Assembly: GCA_960531495.1 (NCBI GenBank)
Contig: OY482859.1
Span: 10,027,161 to 10,091,160 of the forward strand
Reading direction: 5' to 3'
Origin: Zeus faber
Taxonomy: Eukaryota > Chordata > Actinopteri > Zeiformes > Zeidae
DNA length: 64,000 bases
Positions 12,300 through 24,704 of this stretch are shown piece after piece. Within the stretch, counting starts at the first letter, position 1. Each line of letters opens with the position of its first letter. Both the position numbers and the translations under genes were made by a program. The notes beneath the pieces were generated by a model, which was not told the origin of the DNA, made no database searches, and saw nothing but the letters and a program-made list of their open reading frames with translations.

Positions 12300-12670
12300 T
12301 TACATGTGTAGCCGCCGGCCAGCGAGTTAGCAACTTCGCCCCAAAGTTGACCCGGTAGAATCCTACTACGTTAGCATTAGCTAGCTTGTTAGCCACGCGA
12401 AAGGCTGATAACTGGTTCCGACGGACTGATACAAAAGCCACCCAAGCCCCCCGGTGGTTGTTTGGGGCGCTTTCTGAACTCCAAATGTGAGGTTATAAAG
12501 TTGAACAGACCTCGCGGGGCCGGACGGGGAGCCGCGCCGCAGCAGCACAGGCGTGGCGCGGGGAAGTGGCTTCTGCCGGTGGCATGGCAACGGACCGTAC
12601 TACTCAGTTGGGGCGCGGGGGAGGAGGGTGGGAGAGCCCACGTTCGGACACGACAGAAACACCGAGCGAC
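12300..12670. promoter_or_regulatory. CpG-rich block, candidate promoter
   Basis: CG-rich sequence with several CpGs (GGGGCCGGACGGGGAGCCGC near 12516) stands out from AT-rich surroundings. It lies upstream of the recognised coiled-coil-gene exons (minus strand), and could be that gene's promoter or the start of an unrecognised plus-strand transcript. No core promoter element is decisive. Confidence 0.35.
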
Positions 12671-12892
12671 GGGGTGGTTTTATAGACCGTATATTATTAT
12701 TCTACTCTACTACTATTTATCAAACAAAACTATTAAGTTAGTACTTTATTAACAATACTATACTATTATATACTACTATATATAAAACAAAATAAATTTA
12801 CTTTTATATGAACACTACTACGCTATTAGTTACTACTATATAAAAAAAAACCCAATACTATTAAGTTACTACGTTATTTGTATACTACTATA

Positions 12893-13637
12893 TACACCTA
12901 TCAGCCACAACATTAAAACCACCGACAGGTAAAGTGAATAAGATTGCTCATCTCGCTCGTCAAGGGGTGGGATGTATGAGGCAGCAAGTGAACAGTCAGT
13001 TCTTGAAGTCGATGTGTTGGAAGCAGGAAAAATGGTCAAGCGTAAGGATCTGGGCCACTTTGACAAAGGTCCAAACTGTGATGGCTAGACGACTGGGTCA
13101 GAGCGTCTCCAAAACGACAGGTCTTGTGGGGTGTTCCCGGTATGCAGTGGTTAGTACCTATCAAAAGTGGCCCAAGCAAGGACAACCGGTGAACCGGCGA
13201 CAGGGTCATGGGAGCCCATGGGCTCACTGATGCACAAGGGGAGCGAAGTGTAGCCCGAACTGCTACGCTTGCTGAAACAGTTAATGCTGCTATGATAGAA
13301 AGGTGTCAGAACACACAGTGCATCGCAGCTTGCTGCGTATGGGGCTGTGTAGCTGCAGACCAGTCAGAGTGTCCATGATGACCCCTGTCCACCACCTTAA
13401 GCGCCTACAATGGGCACGTGAGCATCAGAACTGGACCATGGAGCCATGGAAGAAGGGACTTCCAGGACTGAAAGGATCTGCTGCTAACGTCTTGGTGCCA
13501 GATACCACAGGACCCCTTCAGAGGTCTTGTGGAGTCCATGCCTCCACGGGTCAGAGCTGTTTTGGCGGCACGAGGGGGATCCACACATTATTAGTGGTTA
13601 TTAGTGGTGGTTTTAATGTTGTGGCTGATCCATGTAT
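12893..13637 (+). mobile_element. Tc1-like transposon, family A copy 1 (deleted)
   Basis: The left end CAGCCACAACATTAAAACCA and the right end TGGTTTTAATGTTGTGGCTG are inverted repeats. Inside are broken transposase fragments such as [17 protein letters not shown] (helix-turn-helix region) and [12 protein letters not shown]. The central DDE region is deleted and frameshifts separate the pieces, so no active enzyme is encoded. Confidence 0.88.
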
Positions 13638-14567
13638 ATAAATGGCATGGCCCCAAAAGGTAACACAAGGCCCACAAGGCAAAAACCAGATAATGGAACA
13701 AAATAAACAAGGGTGTCTTAATGCTACAATAAACAAACCAAAAAGCCGTAGGCACACGCAAATGAGGGTTTTTAGTAAAATGAAACCACAAGCAGCAACA
13801 CTGGCGTCACAGCGAAAGTATGACTGCAGAGCACCAGGAGCACCAGGGAGCGGCAGCGTTCTCTGATTGGGCCTGGAAACGACTGAACCAATCACTGTGG
13901 AGGATTCACACCGCTCCTTTAACCTTGCCACGCAATCAGCCAATCATAGAGGTGGAGCCGCACAGCGCGTGAACAAATGAGACAACACAGCACACACAGA
14001 CGGGCACCCTTGGACTATTATTATTATTACTGATATTATTATGACTGCTGTAATACCTCAATCTAATAATACTGTATTATTGTAATTTATCATTTACTTT
14101 AGTGTAAATGCATCCTGCCCGTATTGACTCACTAGTTAATGTTGTGCTACTCCCTGTTAACTTCTACTGATAGATGTATTATTTATAGATGTGTTTGTTT
14201 TTTGTTTGTTTTTTAGCTCTTTTTTTTTTATGTGCTCCTTTCATGGCTTGCACTGTTTTTGTTGCTCTAAAACCTGCATTTCCTTGCCCTGGGGATTAAT
14301 AATGTGTTATCTAAGCTTATCTTATAGCACAACATTGGTTGAATCAAAACAGCATTCTTCATAGACTATATGATTTTAAAGTTTTAAGATTTTAAATAAG
14401 AAAACTATGAACTAAGTTTTTCAGTCTATTAGTTAACCAAACCCACTAAAATGTGATCAGTCACGTCTAATGCCTACATTTCTTGCTTATGTGGCTACGG
14501 CAATTTGAAGCTTTTTCACATGTTTCAAATCTTATTCATTGAACAGAGGGCCATTATAACCTTTGCC

Positions 14568-14570
<3 letters not shown>

Positions 14571-14601
<31 letters not shown>
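14571..14601. repeat. Poly(A) tract
   Basis: 31 consecutive adenines, possibly the tail of a retroposed sequence. Confidence 0.9.
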
Positions 14602-14604
<3 letters not shown>

Positions 14605-14669
14605 ACGGCTCCACATGTTCAAACCTGCAGATCAGTTAGTCTATGGCACCCCGAAAAATTTTTTTTTGT

Positions 14670-14760
14670 GCGTTCAAGTTCAAGTTCAAGCTCAGGAGAT
14701 TATTTGTCATATACATATACATACGGTCATACATATATGCAGTGAAATGTCATGTCCACA
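14670..14760 (-). repeat. LINE-type 3'-tail fragment, minus orientation
   Basis: Read on the minus strand it runs from CATTTCACTGCATATATGTA to ATATGACAAATAAT, followed by GAACTT repeats. The same order occurs on the plus strand at 60865–60950, supporting a shared LINE 3' end. Confidence 0.5.
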
Positions 14761-14989
14761 ATCATGCCCTGGATGGCGGATGGATTGGGGGAGCGGCAGG
14801 GCAGTCATTAGAGGCGACGCGGCGCTCCAGATGGACTGTTTACACTGGACGTCCCTTCATGTGGCGAGGGCTCAGCGGCTCCACGGGCCCTGGGTGGGTC
14901 CCCTCAGAGCGGAGCAGAAGGCCAGCTCTGTTCGGCAGAGAGGAAATGGGCGTTTAGGGTTTCTGCGCTTTAAGAAGTCTGCATTCCTC

Positions 14990-15173
14990 CTCCTGGAACT
15001 TTGGATGGAGTGAGTCAGTGAGCGAGTGAGAGAATGAAGAGTGAGTGAGAAAATAACACAGAGGGGAGTGGCGCAGGGTACAAATGTGAGGAGCGCTGAG
15101 AGGGGCTTGAGACTGCGCCGCTGGCTTTGCAGCGAGAAACAGCTGGGAAGCAAGACGTGAACGAGACATAAAA
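14990..15173 (+). other. emp3: Possible non-coding first exon of emp3
   Basis: The emp3 start codon lies 9 nt after an acceptor at 16939, so an upstream 5' UTR exon must exist. A stretch ending at 15173 before GTGAGTAAAG provides a good donor and lies about 1.8 kb upstream. This is inferred; no transcript evidence is available. Confidence 0.3.
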
Positions 15174-15222
15174 GTGAGTAAAGATCTATTTATTTATGGA
15201 TTTACACTTTTCTTACGCTGGA

Positions 15223-15257
<35 letters not shown>
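15223..15257. repeat. (TTG)n microsatellite
   Basis: About eleven TTG triplets, shortly downstream of the candidate emp3 leader exon. Confidence 0.95.
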
Positions 15258-16798
15258 TCTTTTGGTTGTTTTTTTCTAAAAGTAAGTCTTTTAATTGGAC
15301 AAGGGTTGTGTTAGAAAGTGTTGAAATTCAGGCAGAAATACTTTTGCAATGACTCAGTTGTGTTACATATCATATCATTTAGATAGATAGATATATAGAT
15401 AGCAAAATAGATAGATACAATAGAATATGAAAAAAGGCAATGTGTGGAAAATATACAATAAACCTAACAGTAAATGATACCTAATAAAAAAAAAGAAATT
15501 GCCAATATACACTAAACAGATAATCAATAACAGATATAACCTAAGATAACAGAAAAAAACTATTTAAAAATATATAAAAATGACCAGAAACATAAAAAAA
15601 GGCATGTCCAAAACATTGAAGCAGAAAGATGAATGTACAATAAACCTGAACAAACTATGGCAATGAGCCCCAAAATTGGCATTAATACATATACATACAC
15701 CACTGTATTAAATTCACCATCAAAATAACATTATAATGTGACGCACATTTTGATTTGAGCTTAATTACCTACGTTCACAGGCCTTCTAAATATGGATACC
15801 AAAGCTGTAATTTTCCGAACATTATGTTCACTATTTGAGAACACTTTTATCTTTTGTTTCAATTCATTGCTGCCTTTAATCCACTGTTTAGTGTGATGGG
15901 TGTAATCTGGTCTAATGACATAATTTGGCTCCATTTAAAGGGGTAAGTTGAATCATCATGGTTCCACCGCCCACCCTCCTGATCGGCTGCTTACAGATAA
16001 ACATCGAAATACACACTTTCATCCTGTCCCCGCTTTTTTCATCCATCGCGTTTTTTCCCCTCCCCCTGTTCATCCGTCACGTCGACATTGCTTCCGTTTG
16101 AAATAATTAAATGTTAAAAAAAAGAAAATAAGCGCTGCGAGGCGGAACAACTATTTTATTCCTCAGCCCGCAATTAAAATTCTGAGTGTATGGCCCCAAA
16201 TCAAACCCAGGTGCAGGTCGGTAACAAGCCCTGCGCTGTGGACTGGAACACGGTGCCCTTCACCCGTTTAGAAAAGTGAAGTGGGTAAATATTTTGACTC
16301 CATTTTGATGCGAACAGGCCTCGCCCTCTGGTTCCAGCAGCAGTTTGCTGCAACTCACGACCGTCCAGTCAAAGAGCAGATTTAGAAAGTAGAAGCGGAA
16401 AAAAAAAAAAAAAAAGGAAATCATTGGCACTGTGTTTTTAACCAACCGTATTCTGACACAACACAGACTGCACTGTGTTCAGACGGCCACATTTTCCACT
16501 CTGTGTTTTCAGTCAAAACAGGCAGGTTCTTTAAGGCAGCATTTCATGCAATGAGCTCATTTATTGTGCCGGGGCGAATCAAACAATGATTTCCTCTCAT
16601 ATACAGAATATATACAGTATATTTCAATATAAACATCACAATTTCCTTGTGATCAAACACTTGTTGATAGATGGATTGGTATTGCCAAAAATAATTTCTT
16701 GTTTCTACAGATTTAAATTTCTTTTTTGTCACTTTATTGTTTATTGCCTATTTGTTTACTGTACATTAATTTATTTTCTAACATTTTTGCTATTATTC

Positions 16799-16898
16799 TT
16801 TCTGTCTATCTGTCCGTCTGTCCGTCTATCTGTCCGTCTGTCTGTCTATCCATCTATCTGTCCTTCTGTCTGTCTATCTGTCTGTCTGTCTGTCTGGC
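16799..16898. repeat. (TCTG/TCTA/TCCG)n array
   Basis: A pyrimidine-rich tetranucleotide array ending about 40 nt before the acceptor of the emp3 ATG exon. Confidence 0.92.
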
Positions 16899-16948
16899 CT
16901 TGTCATTTTTACACCCATCCATCCATCTTTCTCTGACAGGGTTCTGAA

Positions 16949-18316
16949 ATGGCGTACCTGCTGATGTTTGTCACCCTGCTGCACCTCATCACGCTGGCCA
17001 TGCTCTTCATTGCCACCATGGAGAAGGTATTCAACAAAGCTCGACGCTTTTCTTTTCTGCCTTCCCAAATTTCTTAATTGTGTCATTGACAGTTTCGTCC
17101 TTTTCTCCCCGTTCCAGTCGTGGTGGGTGTGGGACGGGATGGAGAACTCCGACCTGTGGTACAACTGCAGGTTCGACAACGACACCGGGACCTGGCTCTG
17201 CGCCTCCTCCAAGGAAACTGGTGAGCGACAGATGGATGGACGGATGGATGGATGGATGGAAAGATAGATAGATAGACTATAAGCAAATTCATATCAAATA
17301 TTGGAATTTTTTCCACATATTGCTAAAAAACAAAACAAACCAATTTTCCCGGATGGATGTTCCCTTAGAGTGGCTCCAGGCGGTCCAGGTCCTCATGGTC
17401 CTCTCCGTGGTCTTCTCCTCCGTGTCTTTCCTGGTCTTCCTGGGCCAGCTCTTCACCATGTCCAAAGGTGGACTCTTCTACTTCACGGGGCTGTGTCAGG
17501 TCTTTGCAGGTAAATCGGAAATAATGAGACATTTGTGTAAATAAGAAAAAGAAAAAAAAAAAAAAGAAAAAGAAAAATATCACATCATATACACATTTCT
17601 GTAAATGGAAATTAAAATAAAGATGTTATTATATTGGATGGTGTTTCTGAAGAAGGCTACAGATCAACTGTAGACAACTCTAATGCTGTGACTCTCAACA
17701 TTTTTCCACATTAAGGAACCTCAATTTGATACGCAATACAGTACGAACCCCCATTTTATAAGATTTTGTCTCCTGAAGCCTCACTATTAATTATTTTGCT
17801 GGGGACCCCCTGTACCCTCTTGGTAGACCCCTGCGACGGTCGCCGAAACCCACGTTGAGAACCACGACTCTGGTCTATAAACAACCACCAACCATATTAT
17901 TATACTAGTTAAACTTACTATGAAAGCTTCGTAAAGTTTATTTCGTTTGATAAAAAAAAAAAGAAGGAAAAAAAGAGTGATGAATATTTAGGAATATTTC
18001 TGGAAATAAACAGAACAGGCAACCCAAGCCAGGCAAACAATGCATCTACTTGCTACTTAATGCTGATTCTTGGTGGATCAATATAATAACCCATTGTAAG
18101 TAAGTCATTGTCTTTCTTTTTATTTATCTATTTTTTTTAGGGCTAACAGCGTTTGCGGCCGCTCTGATTTACACCCTACACAACAAGGAGATTCTTCAGG
18201 ACTCCAGAGAACTGACCTCGGGACATTTTGGATACTGCTTCATCCTGGCCTGGGTGTGCGTCCCTCTCCTGCTCGGCAGCGGAGTCATGTACATTCACCT
18301 GCGAAAGAAGGAGTGA
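16949..18316 (+). CDS. emp3: Epithelial membrane protein 3 (PMP22/EMP/claudin superfamily)
   Basis: Four coding exons, 16949–17026, 17118–17220, 17369–17509 and 18141–18316 (stop TGA), join in frame to 165 residues (human EMP3 has 163). The product is a four-pass plasma-membrane protein of the PMP22 family. Predicted membrane segments lie near residues 2–24, 64–88, 96–118 and 138–160. The first extracellular loop carries the family signature, with W28–W29, the LWYNC motif and a second Cys (C43 and C54), plus an N-glycosylation sequon at N47-D-T. The EWLQAVQVLM start of helix 2, the GGLFY motif and the C-terminal IHLRKKE match EMP3 better than EMP1, EMP2 or PMP22, from memory of those sequences. 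The ATG exon starts at 16940 after an AG acceptor, so a leader exon lies upstream. It sits between the coiled-coil gene and zmynd12. Confidence 0.93.
17228..17278. repeat. (GGAT)n/(GATA)n array at the emp3 exon 2 donor
   Basis: Begins about 8 nt after the GTGAGC donor at 17221. Confidence 0.92.
17683..17875. mobile_element. Possible hAT-like non-autonomous element
   Basis: The ends GACTCTCAACAT and TTGAGAACCACGA are imperfect inverted repeats of the common CTCAACCTTTTT-type fish repeat. The interior reads GGGGACCCCCTG and CCCACGTTGAG. A related fragment (GGTTCCTAAACC...AAGGACCCC) lies at about 22010–22090. The superfamily assignment is tentative. Confidence 0.4.
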
Positions 18317-18739
18317 TGGAGCGGAGATGGATGAGTGATGGAGCAAAGGAGGAGTGATAGAAGCTCATGTTTTTTGGGTTGTTGTTTTTTGCTGCCATAG
18401 AAGCCATATCTAAGAACAGTTCGACACATAGTATGATTTGCTTTATATTTTTATTTGCATTTTTACAGTATTAGTAGAAGAAAATTATAGGATATTTTTG
18501 TTCATTCTTTTGTTCAAACACGTGATGCATTCGGCTTTCATACTCTGTTTCTTATATTTGGTATTTATGTTTCATGTTAGGAGCCTGTCTTTTCCAACAT
18601 AGCTTAACTTTGTATTGAACTTGCTTAGAATTATCTCTGGAGCAAATTAGAAATATATTTTTGTACCTAAAGTTGATGTATTATATCTATTTCTTAGTTG
18701 CGCCAACTTTCCTTAAAAAAAAAGCTGAAACAAATGGAA

Positions 18740-18745
18740 AATAAA
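18740..18745 (+). terminator. emp3: emp3 polyadenylation signal
   Basis: AATAAA lies 424 nt after the emp3 stop, before the next repeat insertion. It is the first canonical signal in the 3' UTR. Confidence 0.6.
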
Positions 18746-18869
18746 TTAACTGATCTGATTTCAAATATTTCTTGCTCTTCTCACAAAATTTAAAATGAAT
18801 TTTTTAATCTAAAAATGTTTTAAGTTATAACAATACATTTATAGTACATAAATCTTTATTAATATCCAT

Positions 18870-19732
18870 ATACACCGATCGGCCACAACATTAAAAAGCA
18901 CTGAGAGGTGAATTGAATATCATTGATCATCTCGTTCCAAAGGCACCTGTCAAGGGGTGGGATATATTAGGCAGCAAGTAACAGTCAGTTCTTGAAGTCG
19001 ATGTGTTGGAAGCAGGAAAAATGGGCAAGAGTAAGGATCTGAGCCACTTTGACAAAGGCCAAATTGTAATGGCTAGACGACTGGGTCAGAGCATCTCCAA
19101 AACGACAGGTCTTGTGGGGCGTGTATGCAGTGGTTAGTACCTAACAAAAGTGGTCCAAGGAAGGACAACCGGTGAAACGGCGACAGGGTCATGGACGCCC
19201 AAGGCTCATTGATGCACATGGGGAGTGAAGTGTAGCCCTGGTCCAATCCCACAGTAGCACATATTGCTGAAAAGGTTAATGCTGCTATGATAGAAAGTTG
19301 TCAGAACACACAGTGCATCACAGCTTGCTGTGTATGGAGCTGCGTAGCCACAGACCAGTCAGGGTGTCCATGATGACCCCTGTCCCCGCCAAAAGAGCCT
19401 ACAATGCTAATGTGAGCATCAGAACTGGACCATGGAGCAATGGAAGAAGGTGGCCTGGTCTGATGAATCACGTTTTCTTCTACATCATGGGTTAGGCTCC
19501 GATCCGATGGAGCATCTGTGAGATGTGCTGGAACAACAAGCCCGGTCCATGGGGGCCCCACCTCGCAACTTCAAGGATCTGCTGCTAAGGTCTTGTTGCC
19601 AGATACCACAGGACACCTTCAGAGGTCTTGTGGAGTCCATGCCTCGCAAGTCAGAGCTGTTTTGGAAGCACGAGGGGGAGCTACACAATATTAGTGGTTA
19701 TTAGTGATGTGTTTTAATGTTGTGGCTGCTGA
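18870..19732 (+). mobile_element. Tc1-like transposon, family A copy 2 (decayed)
   Basis: The left end (GGCCACAACATTAAAA) and the right end (TTTTAATGTTGTGGCTG) match copy 1. The interior keeps the transposase order: an ARRLGQS helix-turn-helix region, the HSLLCMEL stretch and a C-terminal MEHL...LEQQARS region, broken by stops and frameshifts. It lies between emp3 and zmynd12. Confidence 0.87.
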
Positions 19733-19734
19733 GG

Positions 19735-20488
19735 AATTTTTGGGGTGCAGTTTCTCTCCAGTGCAGTTAGACGTGTAAAAATTACACTTTTTTTGCACCT
19801 AATTCTGGCCCCATACTGTAGGTATAATAGAGTGGGCAGAGAAATCCAGTCTTCATGGAAAACACATGTAAACATTTTAGGGTAATTTCCCACATTAGAC
19901 CCGCCCCTTGGTAGCCGTGGTAACCAGTGATGTCTTTGTGACGTAACCAGTGATGTCTTTGTGACATCACAAAGCTGAGCTGCCATCATTGTATACCAAA
20001 TAAGAAGGCACATCCAGACAATATCAAAACAACGGCCCAATCAGGTTTGCGGAGGGCCTTGCCAAAACCATTTATGAAATATTCCACTTTTTGTGCCATA
20101 ATTTGTGCCAGGAGGTTTCCCACGCTAAAAAAAGAGTGCGGTGTAAAATGTACCTGCTTTGAAACACGAGCCCCCACAGTCTTGCAAGGACACGCACACA
20201 TTCTACACCAAACACGTTGTCCCCTCACAAACGATGCCAAAATCTAGCCAACAGAAATGATTGTTTTTGGGCAGTTACACGTTCAAAGAAATCCAATTGT
20301 CACAGCAGCACATGGAAACGTAACCACATACACGCACGTGTGTACATAAACACCCACAGTCACGGCACATTTCCATAATGTCACCAGGAATTGTCTACAA
20401 TAGTTATTAATTATTAATATAATTTTTCATACAATTATTATTAATTATTATCGCAATTATAATTATTGTTATTATTATTATTATTATT

Positions 20489-20521
<33 letters not shown>

Positions 20522-20800
20522 ATTATTATTATTATCACCACCATCATTATTTTATCATTAATAGACAAGTTGTTTAAAAAATAAAAGTGAAATCAACCAA
20601 TTTATTTACCACGGACCTACCTCGTCACCAAAAAAAATGGTAAAAACTAAGGTCAAAGGTCATCACTATAGCAGCCGGACGCGTCCTGGAAACAACACGC
20701 GTTTGTCAGAAAAATTAGCGACAAACAAAAACAAAAAAACAAAACAAAAAACAAAAAAACCCTCCCCATGTTGCTCCTCTCAGAATAACCAGCCACAGAA
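19735..20800. other. emp3–zmynd12 intergenic stretch including the zmynd12 upstream region
   Basis: Contains a tandem GATGTCTTTGTGAC repeat at about 19928–19965 and an ATT/GTT microsatellite at 20463–20536. The zmynd12 5' leader lies in the last 100–200 bases. No PPCS-like coding sequence was recognised. A CpG-poor, AT-rich upstream region gives no clear core promoter. Confidence 0.4.
20463..20536. repeat. (ATT)n(GTT)n(ATT)n compound microsatellite
   Basis: A GTT block is flanked by ATT blocks on both sides. Confidence 0.93.
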
Positions 20801-20931
20801 ATGGAGAGTGACGGTGAAACATCGACTATATACCCTCTCGCCATCCCAAAAGGAGCGACCAAGAAAGCGTGCGAGCTGTGTCAGAGACCAGCCCGGCTCC
20901 AGTGCACCCAGTGCCGGGTCACCTTCTACTG
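20801..20931 (+). CDS. zmynd12: zmynd12 exon 1 (first half of MYND finger)
   Basis: Starts at an ATG in good context (GAAATGG). It encodes residues 1–43 plus two bases of the Cys44 codon, and ends at TACTG followed by GTGAGT. The next exon supplies the third base (T), completing the zinc-binding Cys44, so the finger is split by a 3.9-kb intron. Confidence 0.9.
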
Positions 20932-23164
20932 GTGAGTCCGGGTGGGAAGTAATTACCGGTTTATTTATTTGATAATTTGCAGGACATTATGATCATTATG
21001 TCGTCTCTGGTCATTTCATTTGCTCTTATCAAATAAAATGTTAATGCGTAAAAATTACCGCGGTTTCACTTTCAAAATCCACTATTATTGAGCCCTCCTC
21101 GGTTCAACCACTGGGGGGCGGTGGTGAACTGATTTCTAAAAACATGCTCGTTGAAAAACGCACGTATGTGAGAATGTAGAAGTGTCAGACCTTTTACTGA
21201 AGTAAAAGTGCCAAAAATAATACCCTGACTCATAAAACTACTCGTGTAAAACTGAAATTAGTCTTGTTAAGTAAAAATACTTGCTCTTAAATGTACTTCA
21301 AGTATTAAATGTAAAAGCCTATAATATGGCATAAAGTGCTATACTATGCCCCTTTTCTGCAGATGAGTGTTCATGCATATGAGTTTTCAAATTTAAAATA
21401 AAATTGTATTGTTGGTGTCATAGCAATTTACAAGGATATAAACTTGTAAATTGCTTACCACCAATATTTATTATTAACATGACTTAGGAAATAGGAATAG
21501 GAAATTAATATATAAATATAAAATGTATTTTTGCTCAATCGAGCACTCGTTCTGTTAAGGTTTCAACCAAGGTCAAAGGCCCCCGAAGTGGCCGTGCAGC
21601 ATTAGGTCACAACCTCTCCCCCAATAGGATTTAAAAGGATGAGCCGCAGAAGCCACTGTCTTCCAGGCTTTTATCGACTTCCGTCCTCAACGACATGTTT
21701 GTTTGTTGCTCAGCCGTCAGAATGCATTTCACATGACACACATTTCTCCCACCAATGAAACGATGCGGATCAAAAACACTGGGGGGTGGGCGGGAGGGCT
21801 GTGTGATTAACCTGCCTTTTTATGAGCAGGGAAAACTGGTTAGGAGACGCTCTGAGCAGCGTGACCAGGAAATGCCTCAAGTTGCCAAGCACATAATGAC
21901 TTATCCATATGACTACTGGCCATGTACACTTGACTTACGTGTCGTGTCCTCTTGAGTTAAGTTTAAGACCATTGTTATTGTATAACTAGTGGGCCTGTGC
22001 CGTTTGTAGCGGGGGTTCCTAAACCTTTTTTTACAGCATGGCCCCCCCTGGCAGACAATAGGCTCTGGCCAAGGACCCCACAACTCCCTCCCGAAAAAAT
22101 GTATAAAATGATATATATATATATACTGTTTATATATACACATACATACAAAATGATTAGCCACAACATTAAATCCACCTGCCTAATATTGTGTAACTCC
22201 CCCTCGTGCAGCCAAAACAGTTCTGACCCGTGGAGGCATGGACTCCACAAGACCACTGAAGGTGTCCTGTGATATCTGGCACCAGGACCTTAGCAGCGGA
22301 TCCTTTAAGTCCTGGAAGTTGTGAGGTGGGGCCCCCATGGATCGGGCTTGTTGTTCCAGCACATCCCACAGATGCTCCATCGGATTGCGATTGAGGGAAT
22401 TTGGAGGCCAAGTCAACACCTTGAACTCTTTGCCATGTTCCTCAAACCATTCCTGAACAACAGTGTGGCAGGGCACATTATCCTGCTGAAAGAGGCCACT
22501 GCCATCAGGGAATACCGTAGCCATGAAGGGGTGTAATTGGTCTTCAACAATGTTTAGGGAGGTGGTACGAGTCAGAGTATCATCCACATGAATGCCAGGA
22601 CCCAAGGTTTCCCAGCAGAACATTGCCCAGAGCATCAGACTGCCTCGGCTGCTTGCCTTCTTCCCATAGTGCATCCTGGTGTCATCTCTTCCCCAGGTAA
22701 ACAATGCACATGCACCTAGTCATCCACATGATGTAGAAGAAAACGTGATTCATTCTGACGCTCACGTGCCCATTGTAGGCGCTTTCGGCGGTGGAAAGGG
22801 GTCGTCAGCATGGGCCCTCTGATCGGCCTGCGTCTACACAGCTCCATACGCAGCAAGCTGTGATGCACAGGCTGGGCAGGCTCCCCACGTGCATCAATGA
22901 GCCCATGGGCTCCCATGACCCTGTTGCTGGTTCACCAGTTGTCCTTGCTTGGACCACTTTTGGTAGGTACTAACCACTGCATACCGGGAACACCCCACAA
23001 GACCTGTCGTTTTGGAGATGCTCTGACCCAGTCGTCTAGCCATCATAATTTGACCCTTGACAAAGTCGCTCAGATCCTTAGTTTTCCAATGTTATTCACT
23101 TCACCTTTCACAGGTTTAAATGTTGTGTTTGTCGTGTCGGTGTGTGTGTGTATATACATATACA

Positions 23165-23215
<51 letters not shown>

Positions 23216-23947
23216 CTATCAGCCTATTATAAACTGTTGTGTAGATTGTGTGGAGTGCAAGGTTAGGTTAAACAACTCTACCAGTTTTTTTAAACCTTGT
23301 TGACAAAAAAATATATAATCTCACAACAACAATAATACTCACTTCATTCGTGAGGGTGAGTGTTGATTGAGTTGAAAAAATAAATCCAAAAATCCAAATG
23401 CGATTCCTCCATGGACACCGCGGGGGCCACAGGAACCCTCTGGTTTCTAGCTGTCGAGAGGCGTTTTATGAGGTTTCTCTGTTCGAGACACTGTTCATGG
23501 TCGTTTTTTTGGGGGTATGAATTTGAGTTCTGCAAGGAAATTGCAGCGTAAATTAAAAAAGCTCAGTGGCTCAGCACTCAGAGCTTTTACTCAAGTAAAA
23601 GTACAAATACCCTGATACAAATTTACTCTAGTAAAAGTGAAAGTACCACGTTGGTATTCCTACTTCTACGACTGTGTTACTGAGAAACGTAGTAGGGCAA
23701 AAGGTATAGATATTTGCTTTGAAATATAGTGGAGTAAAAAGTTTCCAAAACTGAGTATACTTAAGTAAGTACTTGATATTCAGAAAAATCAAGTACTCAA
23801 GTACTTGTACTTAGTTACTTTCCACCACTGGACTCTTCCTCCTTCAGGACTCCTCTTCATTGCTGCTCATCTCCGTGAGTCTGTGTGTATTCGGGTGTGA
23901 AGAAAATCCACATTTCAGCCCTTTCTTTTCCTCCTCCAAGACCCCTG

Positions 23948-23996
<49 letters not shown>

Positions 23997-24091
23997 CCAA
24001 TGTAATTGCTGATGTGACGTGGCCAATGCACATGGCCTCTTTGACTCCAGTCCACTAAGAAAAAAGGAAAGGGAAAAACATGCACGCACGC

Positions 24092-24150
<59 letters not shown>

Positions 24151-24644
24151 AAAGAGCACACATGCTCGGCAGAAGAAAAACAGAGAGAAACTCAAGACAG
24201 TTTCCACAGCGCCAGGGCTGAAGAGGAGATGTGAGGAAATTGCCAGATGAGCAAAATTACAGACTAGTTATGCAACGGTGTAGAATTTAGCATGCCCTCC
24301 GTGCACTCTGCACACCAAGGCAAGCAGCAACACAGCGGCTGTATCCAAACACCACTGTATTGTACTAATCTGTATTTTTACTCTTTATTGTTGCTCTTTG
24401 GGAGGCACTGTGCAAACACAAATGTTTGTTTGTTTGCTTGTTTGTCTCGAACCTCATTGAACCTCAGCTATGTACATGTTAATAGACGCCACGTGGATAA
24501 AGTGCTCTAAAATGCTGATCACATGGAAGAAAAAAAAAGAATCTTCCAAAACAGGAAACCTGAGAGGCTCATTATCAGCTGTTTGATTCCCAAAACAATT
24601 CAGATCAGATCAAGGCACTTGACGGAATGATTTAACATGTAATT

Positions 24645-24704
<60 letters not shown>

